Assembly: GCA_035308365.1 (NCBI GenBank) | Contig: DATGGU010000207.1 | Location: forward strand, 1 to 37,937 | Length of the DNA: 37,937 nt | From: PALSA-505 sp035308365 | Lineage (GTDB): Bacteria; Actinomycetota; Actinomycetes; Streptosporangiales; Streptosporangiaceae | Direction of reading: 5' to 3' | Part shown: positions 7,968 through 16,008 of the stretch, in pieces | Numbering within the stretch: the stretch's first letter is position 1 | Layout of the letters: the number at the start of each line of letters is the position of its first letter | The notes under the pieces: generated by a model | What the model was told of the DNA's origin: nothing | Database searches by the model: none | What the model saw: the letters and a program-made list of their open reading frames with translations, nothing else | Position numbers and translations under genes: made by a program

Positions 7968-8564
7968 ATGGCTGGACGGCAGCTCACCGCGTTCGAGCAC
8001 ATACTGCTCGGGCTGATCTGCATGGCGCCGTCGTCCGGCTATGACCTGAAGCGGATCTTCGCGATCACGCCGATGGGGATCTACCAGCCAAGTTCGGGTT
8101 CGCTGTATCCGGCACTGCGCCGGTTGGAGCTGAAAGGCCTGGTCCAGGCCCAGGCCCAGGCCCCGGCCGGCCGGGCTGGCGAGCCGGCGCGGCGCCGCCG
8201 CGTGTACGAGATAACCCACGCCGGCCGGGCGGACCATGTGAACTGGCTGCGCGCCCCGGTGGATCCGGCCACGGTCTCTCGTGATCTCGGCCTGCACCTG
8301 ATGCGTTTCGTGATGATGGAACACCTGTTCGCGCCGGACGAGGTGCTCCGGTTCCTGCGCAGTCTCGCGGACGCGCTCGCGGCGTTCGCCGCACAGTTGG
8401 AGCAAGCCGCCGCGTTCCCCGGCCATGGCAGCAGTCATCCGCGTCTTGCCCTCGATCACGGGCTGGCAGTCCACCGGGCCAGCCTGCAATGGGCCGAGCA
8501 CACCATCGCGGAACTTTCCGCTGCTCCCGTGCCCGCCCCGGGCCAGCCCGGATCGGTTGCCTGA
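7968..8564 (+). CDS. PadR family transcriptional regulator
   Basis: The ATG at 7968 gives 198 aa beginning MAGRQLTAFEHILLGLI, where the PadR winged helix-turn-helix normally starts; upstream in-frame sequence is not protein-like. The N-terminal wHTH (about 5-85) carries SSGYDLKRIF, YQPSSGSLYPALRRLELKGLV and RRRVYEITHAGRADHVNWL, all PadR hallmarks. The wing holds an unusual QAQAQAPAGRAGEPA insert. The C-terminal helical part (about 95-190) is the dimerisation/effector region. It sits divergently from a VC0807-like membrane gene and likely represses both genes through the palindrome at 7926-7944. The effector is unknown. Confidence 0.92.
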   Translation: MAGRQLTAFEHILLGLICMAPSSGYDLKRIFAITPMGIYQPSSGSLYPALRRLELKGLVQAQAQAPAGRAGEPARRRRVYEITHAGRADHVNWLRAPVDPATVSRDLGLHLMRFVMMEHLFAPDEVLRFLRSLADALAAFAAQLEQAAAFPGHGSSHPRLALDHGLAVHRASLQWAEHTIAELSAAPVPAPGQPGSVA

Positions 8565-8610
8565 GGACGGGCACCGGACTCGATGGTGCCTGTACGCATC
8601 CAATTCCGTA

Positions 8611-9281
8611 GTGCAATTCTGTTTCAGCGGGTTTGGGCACGCGCCCGGGTTCACCGCCGAAGCTGAGGCCGAGGCCGCCGAAGCCGGCCCGGGAGCAGCC
8701 GAAGCCGCCGGGGTGGCTGAGGCCGTGGCGGCGGCGGAACCGGCTCGGGCGGCGGCCTGCGGCCCGGCGGGGTCCTGCGATCTGGCGGGTAAGGACAGCT
8801 ACGCGCCCATCCCCTATCTGGAACGGGAATGGGGCGATGGGAGCTACCCTCCGCTCTCTGGCGCTACCTCGCGGCCCGGCAGCATGACAGCTTCTACACC
8901 TCGATGACGCTCATCGACATCGTCGCCGGTTACGAGCTCACGGCGGATCTGTTCGGTGAGCGGCGGGTGCGCCGGGCCCTGCTGCAGGCGGGCACCGCCG
9001 CGGTCATCGTCAACGACCTGCACTCGGCCGCCAGGGAAGCGGCCGACGAGCTGCCGGACTCCAACCTGGTGCTGCTCATCGCCGCCGAGCAGAACTGCTC
9101 CATCCGGGAGGCGACCGTGCGCACCGTCGAGCTGCACAACGACTTCGTCCGGAGCTTCGAAGCCGCCCAGCGCAGGCTCGCGGCCCTACCCTCGGTGGAG
9201 CTGCAGCGGTTCCTGCGCGGGGCACAGGCCTGGATGGGTGGCGGGTTCGAGTGGCACAGCACCACCAATCGCTACAAGTAA
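8611..9281 (+). pseudogene. Terpene cyclase (2-methylisoborneol synthase-like), internally deleted
   Basis: From about 8859 to 9281 one frame encodes the C-terminal third of a class I terpene cyclase: LWRYLAARQHDSFYTSM, then the Mg-binding NSE triad NDLHSAARE, then RAWMGGGFEW-like QAWMGGGFEWHSTTNRY at the end. The layout is that of 2-methylisoborneol synthases. Upstream, a different frame (about 8611-8855) encodes an Ala/Glu/Pro-rich leader ending in LEREWGDGSYPPL, which resembles the N-terminus of the same family from memory. The middle of the enzyme, including the aspartate-rich DDxxD-type metal motif, is missing, and the two parts are out of frame at about 8853-8858. This is a deletion scar of around 200 codons, so the product should be inactive. 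The exact 5' end is uncertain. An IPP isomerase gene follows. Confidence 0.75.
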
Positions 9282-9399
9282 TGGGCTATAAACAAACAAG
9301 CGTCCCGGGCGGGCCGGAGCCCTTTCACCACGCCCGGCCGGGCCGGCCGGCCGCCGGTGATGCCGTGGCCGGCGAGGGTGGATACCGATGGAGGCGCCG

Positions 9400-9954
9400 A
9401 TGAGTGGCCGCGAACACATGCTCGTCGAACTGGTCGACGAGACTGGGACGGCCGTCGGTGCCTGCTCGGTCGCGGAGGCGCACAATGCGCCTGGCCAGCG
9501 GCACCGGGCCTTCTCCGTACTGCTCTATGACTCCGCCGGGCGCGTGCTGCTGCAACGGCGCGCCGCGGTCAAGACCCGCTTCGCCTCCCGCTGGTCCAAC
9601 ACCTGCTGTGGGCACCCGGAGCCGGGCGAGGACACGCTCGCCGCGGCGGCCAGGCGGCTGTCCGCCGAACTCGGGCTGACCACGGACCACACCACGCCGC
9701 TCACCGAGACCGGGGTCTTTCCGTACCAGGCGGCCGATCCCGGTTCCGGCCGGGTCGAACTCGAATGGGACCACGTCCTGGTCGCGACCCTGACCAGCGG
9801 CACCCCAACACCGGACGAGACCGAGGTGTCCGACTACATCTGGGTTTCCCCGGCCTCGCTGCGGGGCCAGATCGCCGCCAACCCCGGCGCCTACACGCCC
9901 TGGCTGCCCGGCGTGCTGGAGGTCGCCGGCGCCTGGGACACCAGCGACGGCTGA
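9400..9954 (+). CDS. idi: Isopentenyl-diphosphate delta-isomerase, type 1
   Basis: Interconverts isopentenyl and dimethylallyl diphosphate, balancing C5 precursors for terpenoids in the cytoplasm. About 184 aa, normal for bacterial Idi. Hallmarks are HRAFSVLLYDSAGRVLLQRR, SNTCCGHPEPGE (active-site Cys and metal-binding His within the Nudix-like fold), RRLSAELG (Nudix-like helix), and ELEWDHVLVA with the conserved acidic/His metal ligands. I prefer the ATG at 9400 because GGAGG lies five bases upstream; the ATG at 9388 is also possible. It lies just after a broken monoterpene-type cyclase gene, which fits a former terpene biosynthesis locus in which only the precursor enzyme is still intact. 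Confidence 0.95.
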   Translation: MSGREHMLVELVDETGTAVGACSVAEAHNAPGQRHRAFSVLLYDSAGRVLLQRRAAVKTRFASRWSNTCCGHPEPGEDTLAAAARRLSAELGLTTDHTTPLTETGVFPYQAADPGSGRVELEWDHVLVATLTSGTPTPDETEVSDYIWVSPASLRGQIAANPGAYTPWLPGVLEVAGAWDTSDG

Positions 9955-10003
9955 CGCCTACGGCTCGCATCATCAAACGGGTACGAGAGCCGGCCGGGGA
10001 GGG

Positions 10004-10819
10004 TCACACGCTCATGGCGTCGCGGGGGGATGGCTCGCGGTCCGGTTCTGACCACATCTCCCTGGCCGCCATCATGAGCAGGGACGGCACCAGGTCCGTG
10101 CAGCGGCGGACCACCCATGCCGTTCCCTTGGTGGCCAGCCAGCCGAACTGAGCCAGGCGGGCCGGCGGTGGGTTCTCCGGCTCGGGGCCGGGGGGTGGGC
10201 CGACCGGAAGGCCGGCCTCGGCCAGCCGGCCGTGGAACCGCCGGGCGATGTGCCGGTGGCCGCGCTCGCTCGGGTGCAGCCGGTCCACCGCCCACATCCG
10301 CCGGTCGTAGGTCTCGGTGTCACGGGCGGCGTCGAAGTGCAGGGTGCCGAACCGCTCCGCCACCACGTCCATGATCGCGTTGATCTCGGCTGCCCGCCGC
10401 GCCAGCGGCCTGGCCAGGGCGCCGGGCAGGCCGAGCATCCAGCCGGGGTCGGGCAGCCGCATGGTGAGCACCTCGGCGCCGGCGGCGCGCAGCGCCCCGA
10501 CGGTGTGCGTGGCGGCCGCGGCGATGCGGGCCGGGTCGAAGCCCGACCTGAGCGTGTCGTTCACGCCGAAGACTACGCTGGCCACGTCCGGGCGGAGCAG
10601 CAGCGCCTGGGGGAGCTGATCGTGCTCGATCTGGGCCGCGCAGGCCCCGTTGGTCGCCAGGATGTGCAGATCCGGGTCTACCAGGGCCTCGGCGAGCAAC
10701 ACGGCCCAGCCGCGCCAGGCCCACCGGCCCGCACCGGCGTGGTGGCCCGGGCCGGCCGGGCGCACCGGGTCGCCGACACCGAGAGTGATCGAGTCGCCGA
10801 GCGCGGTGAATGTTGTCAT
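10004..10819 (-). CDS. SGNH/GDSL hydrolase
   Basis: A 271-aa esterase/lipase-like enzyme with no signal peptide. Block I is ALGDSITLGVGD with the catalytic Ser near residue 9. Block III is VVFGVNDTLRSG. The C-terminal block V DRLHPSERGHRHIARR holds the catalytic Asp and His. A C-terminal extension of about 65 aa (GPPPGPEPENPPPARLAQFGW onward) is Pro-rich then Arg-rich and unusual for the family. The ATG overlaps the stop of the upstream glycosyltransferase gene (ATGA), so the two are translationally coupled. Substrate is unknown; the pairing suggests deacylation or modification of a glycoconjugate made by its partner. Confidence 0.9.
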   Translation of the reverse strand: MTTFTALGDSITLGVGDPVRPAGPGHHAGAGRWAWRGWAVLLAEALVDPDLHILATNGACAAQIEHDQLPQALLLRPDVASVVFGVNDTLRSGFDPARIAAAATHTVGALRAAGAEVLTMRLPDPGWMLGLPGALARPLARRAAEINAIMDVVAERFGTLHFDAARDTETYDRRMWAVDRLHPSERGHRHIARRFHGRLAEAGLPVGPPPGPEPENPPPARLAQFGWLATKGTAWVVRRCTDLVPSLLMMAAREMWSEPDREPSPRDAMSV

Positions 10820-11973
10820 GCCGGGGCTCCTGCCGCGAGTGATACCGCTGAGGCGGTCGCCAGGACGGATTCGTAGTGGCCGATCAGCTCGTCGCAGCGG
10901 GAGGCCCAGGTGCGGCTGGCCACGCTGAGCCGGGCGGCGCGGCTCTGCGCCGCCCGGAGCGCCGGGTCTTCCACCAGTTTGGCCACGCCGCAGGCGAGGG
11001 CATGGGCGTCACCGGGAGCGACCAGGAAGCCGGTGACTCCCTCGTCCACCAGGTCGATGGGCCCGCCCGCGGCCGGTGCCACGACCGGCAGGCCGCTCGC
11101 GGCGGCCTCCTGCAGCGTGTTGCCGAACGTGTCGTGTGGCCCGCTGTGCACGAACACGTCGAGGCTGGCGTAGATGGCCGCGAGGTCGTCACCCTGCCGC
11201 TGCCCGAGGAACACCGCTTCGGGCAGCGCCCGCCGCGCCTCAGCCTCGGCCGGGCCGCTGCCGACGATCACCAGCCGCACTCCGGGCAGCGCCGCCACCT
11301 CGGACAACAGGTCGAGCCGCTTCTCCGCGGCCAGCCGCCCGACGTAGCCGGCGATGACCTCGCCCGAAGGGGCCAGCTCGGCGCGCAGGCTGGCGCTGCG
11401 CTTGGCCGGGTGGAACCGCCTGGTGTCCACGCCGCGGCCCCACACGTCCACCCGCTGCACGCCGTGGGCGCGCAGATCACCGGCCGTGGCCGTGGAGGGA
11501 GCCAGCGTCAGGCCGGCCGCGTTGTGCAGCCGGCGCACCCACCGCCAGCAGATCTTCTCGCCCGCTGAGCCGGTGTGGTACGTGCGGGCGTAGGCGGCCA
11601 TGTCGGTCGCATACACCGCGACGATCGGCAGCCCGAGCCGCCGGGCGGCGGCACACCCACTGGCACCGAGGACGAAGGGGCCGGCCAGGTGCACCAGGCC
11701 GGTGCCGTGCTCGGCCATGGCCGCCTGGACCCGGCGCCCGGGCAGGCCCACCCGCAGCCCCGGATAGACCGGGACCGGCATCGACGGCACCCGCACCACG
11801 GGGTAGCCGAGCGAACCGTCCGGGCGGGGCAGCCCATCGGCGGGCTCCGGCGCGATGATCAGCGGCTCATGACCGCGGCCGGCCAGCTCCTCGCCGACCC
11901 GGACGGCGGTATGGGCAACGCCATTGACGTCGGGGGGAAATGACTCGGTTACATACGCGATGCGCACGCACAC
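10816..11973 (-). CDS. GT4 family glycosyltransferase (mannosyltransferase-like)
   Basis: A 385-aa GT-B fold enzyme. The N-terminus (RIAYVTESFPPDVNGVAHTAVRV) is typical of actinobacterial GDP-mannose-dependent alpha-mannosyltransferases related to PimB/MgtA. GYVGRLAAEKRLDLL marks the start of the donor-binding domain, followed by RLVIVGSGP and the C-terminal motif EAAASGLPVVAPAAGGPIDLV with the donor-phosphate-contacting ExxxxG...G arrangement. GTG starts at 11973 or 11967 are both possible. It likely adds mannose or a similar sugar to a lipid or cell-wall glycan on the inner membrane face. Its stop overlaps the start of the SGNH hydrolase gene. The acceptor is not deducible. Confidence 0.9.
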   Translation of the reverse strand: MCVRIAYVTESFPPDVNGVAHTAVRVGEELAGRGHEPLIIAPEPADGLPRPDGSLGYPVVRVPSMPVPVYPGLRVGLPGRRVQAAMAEHGTGLVHLAGPFVLGASGCAAARRLGLPIVAVYATDMAAYARTYHTGSAGEKICWRWVRRLHNAAGLTLAPSTATAGDLRAHGVQRVDVWGRGVDTRRFHPAKRSASLRAELAPSGEVIAGYVGRLAAEKRLDLLSEVAALPGVRLVIVGSGPAEAEARRALPEAVFLGQRQGDDLAAIYASLDVFVHSGPHDTFGNTLQEAAASGLPVVAPAAGGPIDLVDEGVTGFLVAPGDAHALACGVAKLVEDPALRAAQSRAARLSVASRTWASRCDELIGHYESVLATASAVSLAAGAPA

Positions 11974-12229
11974 ACCATCACCGACGTAACCCTATGCAAC
12001 CGCCGCGCAGCCGCGACATTCAGGCGAACAGTAGATGACATCTCTGCTCCTGAACGCGCAGGTCTCTTGGCGCTGCCACCGGGGGCCACGGTGCCGCCGC
12101 CGGGGACTAAAGACCCGGCCCGGACCCACGCTCAGGGTTGCGATTCTGGATGACGCTGCCCCATTTGCTGCTTGTCAGGCCGGCCACCAGCCGGGTCATC
12201 ATTAAGAGCGGCTTGATTTGAGGAAGGTC

Positions 12230-12244
12230 ATGAATCGTGACTAA
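12230..12244 (+). other. Four-codon leader ORF (MNRD-stop) before phosphoesterase
   Basis: ATG AAT CGT GAC TAA is preceded by GAGGAAGG and ends 11 bp before the phosphoesterase ATG. The local sequence around it (GAAGGTCATGAAT) is nearly repeated at the real start (GAAAGTCATGAAT), so it may be a small duplication that leaves a second initiation site. A role as a translational leader is inference. Confidence 0.4.
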
Positions 12245-12255
12245 GGGGGAAAGTC

Positions 12256-13698
12256 ATGAATAGCTTGCTGCTGCTCAGGAACCGGGTTGCCGCGTTGCCT
12301 GGCGGGCTGCTGATCGCTGTGCCCGGCATTGTTCTGCCCGCATCCGGTGGCACCGCGCCAGCCACGGCCGCCCGGTCGCCGATCCAGCATGTGGTCGTGC
12401 TCTACCTGGAGAATCACTCCTTCGACAACATCCTGGGATTCTGGTGCCACAGCAATCCGGGCAGGTGCCCGGACGGTGGCATGCCGTCGAGGGTCAAGCT
12501 GTCCAACGGGGTAGTGGTCACGCCCTTCACCGACCCGGATGTGGTGCCGGTGGTCCAGCATCGGGTAGCCGACCAGATAGACGCCATCGACAACGGAAAG
12601 ATGGACGGCTGGGAACTCATTCCCGGCTGCTTCGCGAAAAAGAAGTACGCCTGTGTCAGCGGCTATCAGCCGTCGCAGGAGCCGAACCTGGCCGCACTCG
12701 CGAAGAAGTTCGCGATCAGCGACAAGTTCTTCTCGCTCGCCGACAGCCCGTCGTTCGGCGGTCATCTGGACATCGTCACCAGCGACACCGACGGGTTCGC
12801 CGGAAACCGGCCCAGAACCGTGCCTGGGGTGACGGCGGGACAGGGCTGGGGATGCGACAGCTTCCGGGCCGCACCCTGGTCGGCCGGGCCGGGCCGGCCC
12901 GTCAAGAACGTGCCGGCCTGCGTCCCGGATCCCAAGCTGGACGTGCCCAACGGAGGGGCGTTCGAGCCGACCCCCGTGTCCTACGAGCGGACCATCATGG
13001 ATGAGCTGGGCGCCGCGGGCAGGTCCTGGAAACTGTACGCCGGCAGTTGCACCAACATGCAGACCAAGGGCAACGGCCTGCTGTACTGCCACGCGGCGGC
13101 CCTTGGCTATGACTGGGCCATCTGCCCGGTGATCGCCGAGTGCCTGTACACCCAGGCCGCGACGCACGCCACCTACACCGGGCGGATCCTCACCGACGCG
13201 GCCGGCGGGAAGCTGCCGGCCTTTTCCATCGTCACCCCCGCCGGGGCCTATGCTCCGGATTCCGAGCACGGCGGGTTCTCGATGACCGCTGGGGACGACT
13301 TCGCCGGCCAGGTCGCGAACGCGATCATGACCGGGCCGGAGTGGAAATCCACCGTGCTGTTCATCACCTGGGACGACTGCGGCTGCTTCTACGACCAGGT
13401 CCCGCCGCCGGTCAACGCGGACGGATCCAGGGAAGGGCCGCGGATCCCGCTGGTGATCGTCAGCCCGTATGCCAGGCCGGCCTACACCGACACCACGTCC
13501 GCGTCGTTCGCGTCCATCCTGGCCTATGTCGAGCACACCTACGGGCTGGCCGCGCTCGGGGTCAACGACGCACACGCCTATGACCTGTCCGGCGCGTTCA
13601 ACTACGGCCAGGCGCCGCTGAAGCCCATCCCGATGGTGAACCGCCCCGTTCCCCGTGGCGGCCACATCGACTGGTCCCAGGCCAATGCGGACACCTGA
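12256..13698 (+). CDS. Secreted phosphoesterase (phospholipase C/acid phosphatase type)
   Basis: A 480-aa protein with an N-terminal signal segment (NRVAALPGGLLIAVPGIVLPASGG, cleavage near residue 35) and an alkaline-phosphatase-superfamily phosphoesterase domain. IQHVVVLYLENHSFDNILGF is the characteristic N-terminal metal-binding block (Glu-Asn-His-Ser). NLAALAKKFAISDKFFSLADSPSFGGHLD follows, and later come DSEHGGF, FITWDDCGCFYDQVPPP and IPLVIVSPYARP. These match bacterial phospholipase C and secreted acid phosphatases. Several cysteines suggest disulfides. The likely role is release of phosphate from phospholipids or phosphate esters outside the cell. GGGGGAAAG precedes the ATG. Its stop is 4 bp from the stop of a convergent operon. 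Confidence 0.92.
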   Translation: MNSLLLLRNRVAALPGGLLIAVPGIVLPASGGTAPATAARSPIQHVVVLYLENHSFDNILGFWCHSNPGRCPDGGMPSRVKLSNGVVVTPFTDPDVVPVVQHRVADQIDAIDNGKMDGWELIPGCFAKKKYACVSGYQPSQEPNLAALAKKFAISDKFFSLADSPSFGGHLDIVTSDTDGFAGNRPRTVPGVTAGQGWGCDSFRAAPWSAGPGRPVKNVPACVPDPKLDVPNGGAFEPTPVSYERTIMDELGAAGRSWKLYAGSCTNMQTKGNGLLYCHAAALGYDWAICPVIAECLYTQAATHATYTGRILTDAAGGKLPAFSIVTPAGAYAPDSEHGGFSMTAGDDFAGQVANAIMTGPEWKSTVLFITWDDCGCFYDQVPPPVNADGSREGPRIPLVIVSPYARPAYTDTTSASFASILAYVEHTYGLAALGVNDAHAYDLSGAFNYGQAPLKPIPMVNRPVPRGGHIDWSQANADT

Positions 13699-13702
13699 CC
13701 TT

Positions 13703-15535
13703 TCACCTGCCGAAGCCGCCGCGTTCAAGGGTGCGCAGGACGGCGAGGGCCGCATTGTGGGCGGCCACACCCTGGTGATATGCCTTCCGGTGCCGCTTCC
13801 GCCCGTCTGCCCAGTCACATATCGCCTTGACGATCACCCAGTCCACCAGGTGCCGTTGCGCGGCGGCATAGACGCCGTAGCCCTCCATCTCACCGCCGAT
13901 GGCCTCGGGGCACAATGCGGTGAGCTGATCCCGGTAGTCGGCGTTGTCCACCAGCTTCTGGCCGGACAGCATGGTTCCGTCGCGCAGGGTGAGCCCGAAG
14001 ACGTGCAATCGCGCCATCTGAAACCGCCCGATGAGCCGTGGCGATGCCATCGTCCGGTCACCCCGCGACACCTGGACGAGCCGGCCTGCCTCGTCGGTCC
14101 CGGCGCGCTGGAGTTCGTAGTCGAAGACGCGGGTGGACAGGAGGACGTCGCCGAGCTGCTGGGTTCGCGGGTCCGTTCCGAAAGCGATCCCGACCATGAT
14201 GACGCTAGCCGGTTTCAGCGCGGTGATCGCCTCGGCAACCGTCAGCTCGGGACCCCCGGGGCCACCGGCTCCCATGGAGCAGCGAACCAGGGCAACGCTG
14301 GCGCCCGCCACCGGGGAGAAGAACTGGTAGGTATTGATCTGTGAGAACGATGGCCCGGCCGGTGCGTGGCCGTATTCGGTGAAGACAGCGAAAACCGCAT
14401 CGGCCTCGACCTGCGTTGCCACCACGAGCAGCACGTCAGCCTGAGCCGGCGGGAAGTAGTCGTAATACAGGCGATCGAGCGCGTCCGCAATTGCGCGGTT
14501 CCCGCGTAGCTGGGCCGCAAGCGCCATGGCATTCTTTTGCGCTATTTCATACCGGACGTCGCCTGTCACCGGTCCGGCCGCGGCGGGCTGCGTCGTCGTC
14601 AGCGTGCGCAACCAGGTGATAATGCGGAACCGAACCTCGTCCTGCCGTGAGCTGCCCGGCTGCGCAGCCGCCACGCCGGCTAATGCCGAAATGATCCACC
14701 GGTACGTGGCTGCCAGGAAGGTATGCCCGCTGGATTCGCGGGCGTACAGCAGGGCATCCCAACCGGAATCCGGCCGGTCGGTGGCCACCGCGCCGGCCAG
14801 GCCCGACAGCCTGATCAGGTGCGAGAGAATCTGGACATCGTAGTGCGGGAAGTCGAGCGCCAGCGCCTCCTCGAAGAAGGTCAGGCCGCGTATGCCGGTC
14901 GGCACATCGTTGCCGCCGAAATCGCGGTAGTCGGTGGCGAACAGCCGGGAGATGGTCCGGCGGACGTGCCACTGCGCCGCCGGGACATCCGCCAGCTCCC
15001 CAAGGTGCGGCCGGAAGAGCGAAAAGGTGACGGCCCGGTCCTCGCGCTGCTCGAGGGCGCTGAGGACCGGGCCGCTCAACTCCGCCGCCGTCAGCCGGTG
15101 CCGGTGGGCTGTATCGGGCAGCCGCAGTGCCCACTGGGACATGCCTTCGGCGATCCGTTCGGTCGTCCCCCCGGTCTTGACGATGGTCGGATTGATCGCC
15201 GGAAGCGAGATTCCGCCGAAGTAGGCCGGGTAGCGCTCCGCGTCATGCCGGTACAGGGTGACCCGGCTGGCCAGAAACTCGCCGTAACCGGGATAGTGGC
15301 TGATCGTGTCCAGTACCCCGGCTTCCAGCAGACGGCCGAAGAACTCGATCGTCGGTGGATCGAGGTTGTCGTTCTCGTATAACAGGGAGAGTCCGCACAC
15401 CAGCCGGGCATTTGTCGCGATGGTGAGAGTCTGTGCGGCATGCCGCGCGACCAGCGGATCCAGGCGGTAGCTAACCGCATCGCCCAGCTCTCGATCGAGG
15501 AAATACAGGTACAGGGAACGTTCAGGCGGTGACAC
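13703..15535 (-). CDS. Unknown N-terminal region fused to PNP/MTAN-family nucleosidase domain
   Basis: The GTG at 15535 gives 610 aa and overlaps the previous gene by 14 bp, suggesting coupling; an ATG at 15610 would add 25 poor-quality residues. Residues about 1-365 are mixed helical and unrecognised (YLYFLDRELGDAVSYRLDP; later FFEEALALDFPHYDVQIL). Residues about 366-605 are a purine-nucleoside-phosphorylase-superfamily domain: ADVLLVVATQVEADAVFAVF, SMGAGGPGG, GIAFGTDP, QQLGDVLLST, GGEMEGYGV (Glu-Met-Glu, ribose contact) and VKAICDWADGRK (catalytic Asp near 574). Such fused PNP domains occur as effectors of anti-phage and signalling systems, some of which cleave ATP; stand-alone relatives are MTA/SAH nucleosidases. 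It is the last gene of a three-gene operon. Substrate is unknown. Confidence 0.85.
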   Translation of the reverse strand: MSPPERSLYLYFLDRELGDAVSYRLDPLVARHAAQTLTIATNARLVCGLSLLYENDNLDPPTIEFFGRLLEAGVLDTISHYPGYGEFLASRVTLYRHDAERYPAYFGGISLPAINPTIVKTGGTTERIAEGMSQWALRLPDTAHRHRLTAAELSGPVLSALEQREDRAVTFSLFRPHLGELADVPAAQWHVRRTISRLFATDYRDFGGNDVPTGIRGLTFFEEALALDFPHYDVQILSHLIRLSGLAGAVATDRPDSGWDALLYARESSGHTFLAATYRWIISALAGVAAAQPGSSRQDEVRFRIITWLRTLTTTQPAAAGPVTGDVRYEIAQKNAMALAAQLRGNRAIADALDRLYYDYFPPAQADVLLVVATQVEADAVFAVFTEYGHAPAGPSFSQINTYQFFSPVAGASVALVRCSMGAGGPGGPELTVAEAITALKPASVIMVGIAFGTDPRTQQLGDVLLSTRVFDYELQRAGTDEAGRLVQVSRGDRTMASPRLIGRFQMARLHVFGLTLRDGTMLSGQKLVDNADYRDQLTALCPEAIGGEMEGYGVYAAAQRHLVDWVIVKAICDWADGRKRHRKAYHQGVAAHNAALAVLRTLERGGFGR

Positions 15536-15995
15536 GAAGCGGGCGTCCCAACACGGTTGCGAGGTCTGAGAAGCGGCCCTGGCGCATCTGGGCCAGGACT
15601 TCGCTCTCATCCAGCCCGGCGACTTCCGGGACGTCTCTCTCCAGACGCAGCCGGTCCAGGTCTTCTATTTCGCGGATCTCATCAGCCTGGTTGCTGATGG
15701 TGAAGTACCTGATCGTCTTTTCCTCCGTCCTGGCCTGGGCGATCTCCATGAGCACACCGTCGGCGAGTTGCTCGCCGAACACCCACACCTCGTCGCAGCG
15801 GGACAGGACCTCCTGATTCGCGGCCCGGATCGCGTCCCGTTCGACCCGGTCACCGAGGAAGTAGTCGAATACCCGGAACGGATTTATAGGTATGCAATCA
15901 CCGTGCCGGAAGACATACTCGCACACCGCATCGCGGCAGTAGAAGTACTGCTTCGACTGTGCGGTGTAAACCAGCGTTTTGCCTGGCATTCTCAT
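15522..15995 (-). CDS. Nucleoside 2-deoxyribosyltransferase-like protein
   Basis: A 157-aa single-domain protein with a Rossmann-like fold typical of nucleoside deoxyribosyltransferase relatives (DUF4406/DUF7768-like, from memory). It starts KTLVYTAQSKQYFYCRDAVCEYVF, has HGDCIPINPFRVFDYFLGD, then SRCDEVWVFGEQLADGVLMEI, where Glu84 sits at the position of the catalytic nucleophile Glu of the family, then RYFTI. The C-terminal 45 residues are charged and helical. The family moves or hydrolyses bases on nucleosides/nucleotides. It lies 13 bp after the FAD dehydrogenase stop and overlaps the PNP-fusion gene by 14 bp, so all three should be one transcript. The activity is inferred from fold only. 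Confidence 0.75.
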   Translation of the reverse strand: MRMPGKTLVYTAQSKQYFYCRDAVCEYVFRHGDCIPINPFRVFDYFLGDRVERDAIRAANQEVLSRCDEVWVFGEQLADGVLMEIAQARTEEKTIRYFTISNQADEIREIEDLDRLRLERDVPEVAGLDESEVLAQMRQGRFSDLATVLGRPLRVTA

Positions 15996-16008
15996 ATCCC
16001 TCCCTGAA

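Noticed and set aside
12241..13818. 525-residue minus-strand frame opposite the phosphoesterase
   Set aside because: Antisense shadow; the plus strand has a ribosome binding site, signal peptide and phosphoesterase motifs.
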